Shown: in pieces, positions 5,415 through 7,224 of the stretch | How positions within the stretch are numbered: the first letter of the stretch is position 1 | How the letters are laid out: every line of letters starts with the position of its first letter | NCBI GenBank assembly: GCA_030432815.1 | Contig: JAUILB010000143.1 | Span: 1 to 7,224 of the forward strand | Reading direction: 5' to 3' | Length of the DNA: 7,224 nucleotides | Source of the DNA: Alphaproteobacteria bacterium | GTDB taxonomy: Bacteria; Pseudomonadota; Alphaproteobacteria; Sphingomonadales; Emcibacteraceae | Notes under the pieces: generated by a model | Databases searched by the model: none | Told to the model about the DNA's origin: nothing | The model's input: only the letters and a program-made list of their open reading frames with translations | Translations under genes and position numbers: made by a program

Positions 5415-7224
5415 ATGATATATCATTTTGGCGAATTCGAACTCGATATCGACAAATATGAACTGCGCCGTAGCGGTGAAACTGTTCATATCGAACCGCT
5501 TATCTTTGATCTTTTGACCTTTCTTGCAAAAAATCCCGGACGTATTATCACCCGTGATGAACTGATTGATGAAATCTGGCAAGGTCGCATTATATCCGAA
5601 GCAACCATATCCACATCCATAAAACAGGCGCGCAAAGCTATCGGTGATAGCGGCGAAAAACAAAATTACATAAAAACCCACCGGGGCCGCGGTATTGAGT
5701 TTACCGGAAAAACAATTCTTGCATCTGAAACGCCATACAGCAAACTTGAAGCAAGGGAAAAAGGTGAGAAAAAACGCTTTCCCATGCCGCTTCTGCTTTT
5801 TGTTGCATGGGTTCTTGTCGCCATTATTATTTATCTTAATTTTTCAGGTAGCGATAATAATAGCCAATTAGCAAACGATATTGATTATGCTACCCCGGAA
5901 AGTCCTTATAAAGTTGCTGTTTTACCCTTTTCGGATATGAGCCAGTTGGGGGATCAGGAATATTTTGCTGATGGTATGGCCGAAGCCATATTGAACCTGC
6001 TGGCGTCCACTCCCGGGCTGGATATGACATCCCGAACTACGGCCTTTTCATTAAAAGGCCTTAATCTGTCCGTGCCGGAAATATCAGAAAGACTTAATGT
6101 CAACTATATTGTCGAAGGGTCGGTCAGAACCACCGGGGATCGCATCCGTGTTACCGCGCAGCTGATTGACGTGATGAGGGATGCGCAGCTTTGGTCGGAA
6201 ACCTACGACCGTGAACTTACAAGCATTTTTGATGTTCAGGATGATATTAGCCTTGCAATCACGAATGCTCTAAAATTGGAACTTAGTGCCGGCGCCAGAA
6301 ACCGAGACGCGCCCACAACAAATATTACCGCTTATGACCTTTATCTGCGTGGACATCAGCTTTTCTTCAATCGCGGTACGTTTGGCGCAGGAGAACGGGT
6401 TGGGTATCTTGAAGAATCTATTTCTTTACTTGAACAGGCAACAACCCTTGATCCTGACTTCGCCGAAGCATGGGCGGACCTTGCCGGAGTCAGTATGGTT
6501 ATCCCGACGTTTGATGGCATTAATTACAGTTTTGATGAAATGGCGACCCGCTCCACTATATTTATTGATCGTGCGCTGAGCCTTAATCCTGAACTGTCCC
6601 AGGCCTGGGCATCAAAAGGGTTTATTCATCTGGTACGACTTGAATTTGCAGATGCAGAAGAAAGCCTGAAACGAGCCGTAGAGCTAAGAAACAATAACGA
6701 AACTGCATGGCTCTGGCTTGGTTTGACCTATACAACGGTGGGGCATGCCTCTGGTGCGATGGAAGTGATTGAGCGCGCGATTGAACTGGCTCCTACAGTG
6801 GCCGTTAATTATAATGTCATGGGGGCTGCTGTACATTCTGCCGGGGATGCGAAACTTGCAATGGAATTTCAGGATAAAGCCGTAAACCAACGAGGCTTCG
6901 AACTGGGAAGAATAGATACATTACTGATTGCACTTGATCCCACATATCAGGACCCACGAGGCCGCCGCACCGCTGCCGTTGAAGACGCAATACGGTATAT
7001 AAATTTCCTTGAAAAGGATACCTATGAAGAGCGCAATAAAAAACTGGAACTTTATGTTGATGCCTATCTAAATCCGGCTTATCACGAAGAAGCTCAAGCC
7101 CAGCTTGATGGTGATATTGAAACACGTGAAAGGTTATCCTACATTGGTGCCTATCTGCTTGGAGACGGCAATAGCATGGCAAAGCATTTCAGGCTTGGAA
7201 CCGAGAATGACGGATTAAACCTTC
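5415..7224 (+). CDS. CadC-like regulator: winged helix, membrane helix, TolB-like domain, TPRs (3' end cut)
   Basis: 603 codons are visible and the frame is still open. Residues 1-97 form an OmpR/PhoB-type winged helix (Trans_reg_C): FGEFELD (5-11), FDLLTFLAKNPGRIITRDEL (31-50), the recognition-helix region around ISEATISTSIKQARKAIGD (60-78), and the wing THRGRGIEF (88-96). A basic segment (116-121) precedes one membrane helix (124-143), placing the N-terminus in the cytoplasm and the rest in the periplasm, as in CadC. A TolB-like domain follows: VAVLPFSD (167-174), FADGMAEAI (184-192), YIVEGSVR (231-238) and QLW (258-260). TPR-like repeats run from about 335 to 490 and may continue, for example ALSLNPELSQAW, AVELRNNNETAW and AIELAPTVAVNY. 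It is probably a one-component transmembrane transcription regulator with a periplasmic sensor; its ligand and targets are unknown. The start has only a weak Shine-Dalgarno (GTGG), but the conserved domain begins right at this ATG. Confidence 0.9.
   Translation, partial: MIYHFGEFELDIDKYELRRSGETVHIEPLIFDLLTFLAKNPGRIITRDELIDEIWQGRIISEATISTSIKQARKAIGDSGEKQNYIKTHRGRGIEFTGKTILASETPYSKLEAREKGEKKRFPMPLLLFVAWVLVAIIIYLNFSGSDNNSQLANDIDYATPESPYKVAVLPFSDMSQLGDQEYFADGMAEAILNLLASTPGLDMTSRTTAFSLKGLNLSVPEISERLNVNYIVEGSVRTTGDRIRVTAQLIDVMRDAQLWSETYDRELTSIFDVQDDISLAITNALKLELSAGARNRDAPTTNITAYDLYLRGHQLFFNRGTFGAGERVGYLEESISLLEQATTLDPDFAEAWADLAGVSMVIPTFDGINYSFDEMATRSTIFIDRALSLNPELSQAWASKGFIHLVRLEFADAEESLKRAVELRNNNETAWLWLGLTYTTVGHASGAMEVIERAIELAPTVAVNYNVMGAAVHSAGDAKLAMEFQDKAVNQRGFELGRIDTLLIALDPTYQDPRGRRTAAVEDAIRYINFLEKDTYEERNKKLELYVDAYLNPAYHEEAQAQLDGDIETRERLSYIGAYLLGDGNSMAKHFRLGTENDGLNL

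Noticed and set aside
5313..5681. Minus-strand open frame of 122 codons with a hydrophobic start
   Set aside because: It is antisense to the well-conserved winged-helix domain of the regulator and covers the divergent promoter region; no ribosome site was seen.
6817..7182. Minus-strand open frames (also 6684-6890) and a plus frame at 6286-6579
   Set aside because: All are inside the regulator gene, whose TolB-like and TPR motifs run through in frame from 5415. They are shadows.
1..7224. CRISPR array, tRNA/rRNA, insertion sequence or phage genes
   Set aside because: No spaced direct repeats, no clover-leaf or rRNA-like sequence, no transposase or integrase motifs and no terminal inverted repeats with target duplications were seen by reading both strands.

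Overview
The window looks like a chromosomal stretch from a Gram-negative bacterium, most likely a moderate-GC alphaproteobacterium (Kordiimonadales, Emcibacterales or Sneathiella-like). This placement is an inference. It rests on the winged-helix/TolB-like/TPR membrane regulator at the right end, a type abundant in those groups, on two exported proteins with ordinary Sec signal peptides, and on base composition, which looks mid-40s % GC by eye (not counted). No tRNA, rRNA, CRISPR array, transposase, integrase or attachment site was seen. The region is gene-dense, with no gene-free stretch over 300 bases.

Layout. (1) 1-1608, minus strand: a small TerB-like protein lies upstream of a membrane protein that joins an N-terminal transmembrane helix, a TolB-like domain and a C-terminal TM2 domain; its 3' end is cut by the window edge. 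The 107-base gap between them holds a perfect 20-base inverted repeat. (2) 1726-2628, minus: an exported DUF2785-type helical protein. (3) 2762-3989, plus: a two-gene operon of a carbonyl-reductase-like short-chain dehydrogenase and a GNAT acetyltransferase, 7 bases apart. (4) 3986-5234, minus: an exported protein with a C-terminal peptidoglycan-binding-like domain, preceded by a Trp/Cys-rich conserved hypothetical protein; the pair meets the GNAT gene tail to tail with a 4-base overlap. (5) 5415-7224, plus: a long regulator running off the right edge, with an OmpR/CadC-type winged helix, one membrane helix, a TolB-like domain and TPRs.

How the genes may work together. The two ends carry the same TolB-like module in different membrane architectures: a TM2 protein without a DNA-binding domain, and a CadC-like DNA-binding protein. 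The 180-base divergent spacer before the regulator contains a close match to a sigma-54 (-24/-12) promoter overlapping two inverted repeats, the most specific regulatory signal found here. The SDR/GNAT pair looks like ordinary small-molecule metabolism or detoxification, with unknown substrates. No complete new system is evident. The TolB-TM2 fusion beside TerB, and the sigma-54-like promoter before a CadC-like TolB/TPR regulator, are the points most worth following.
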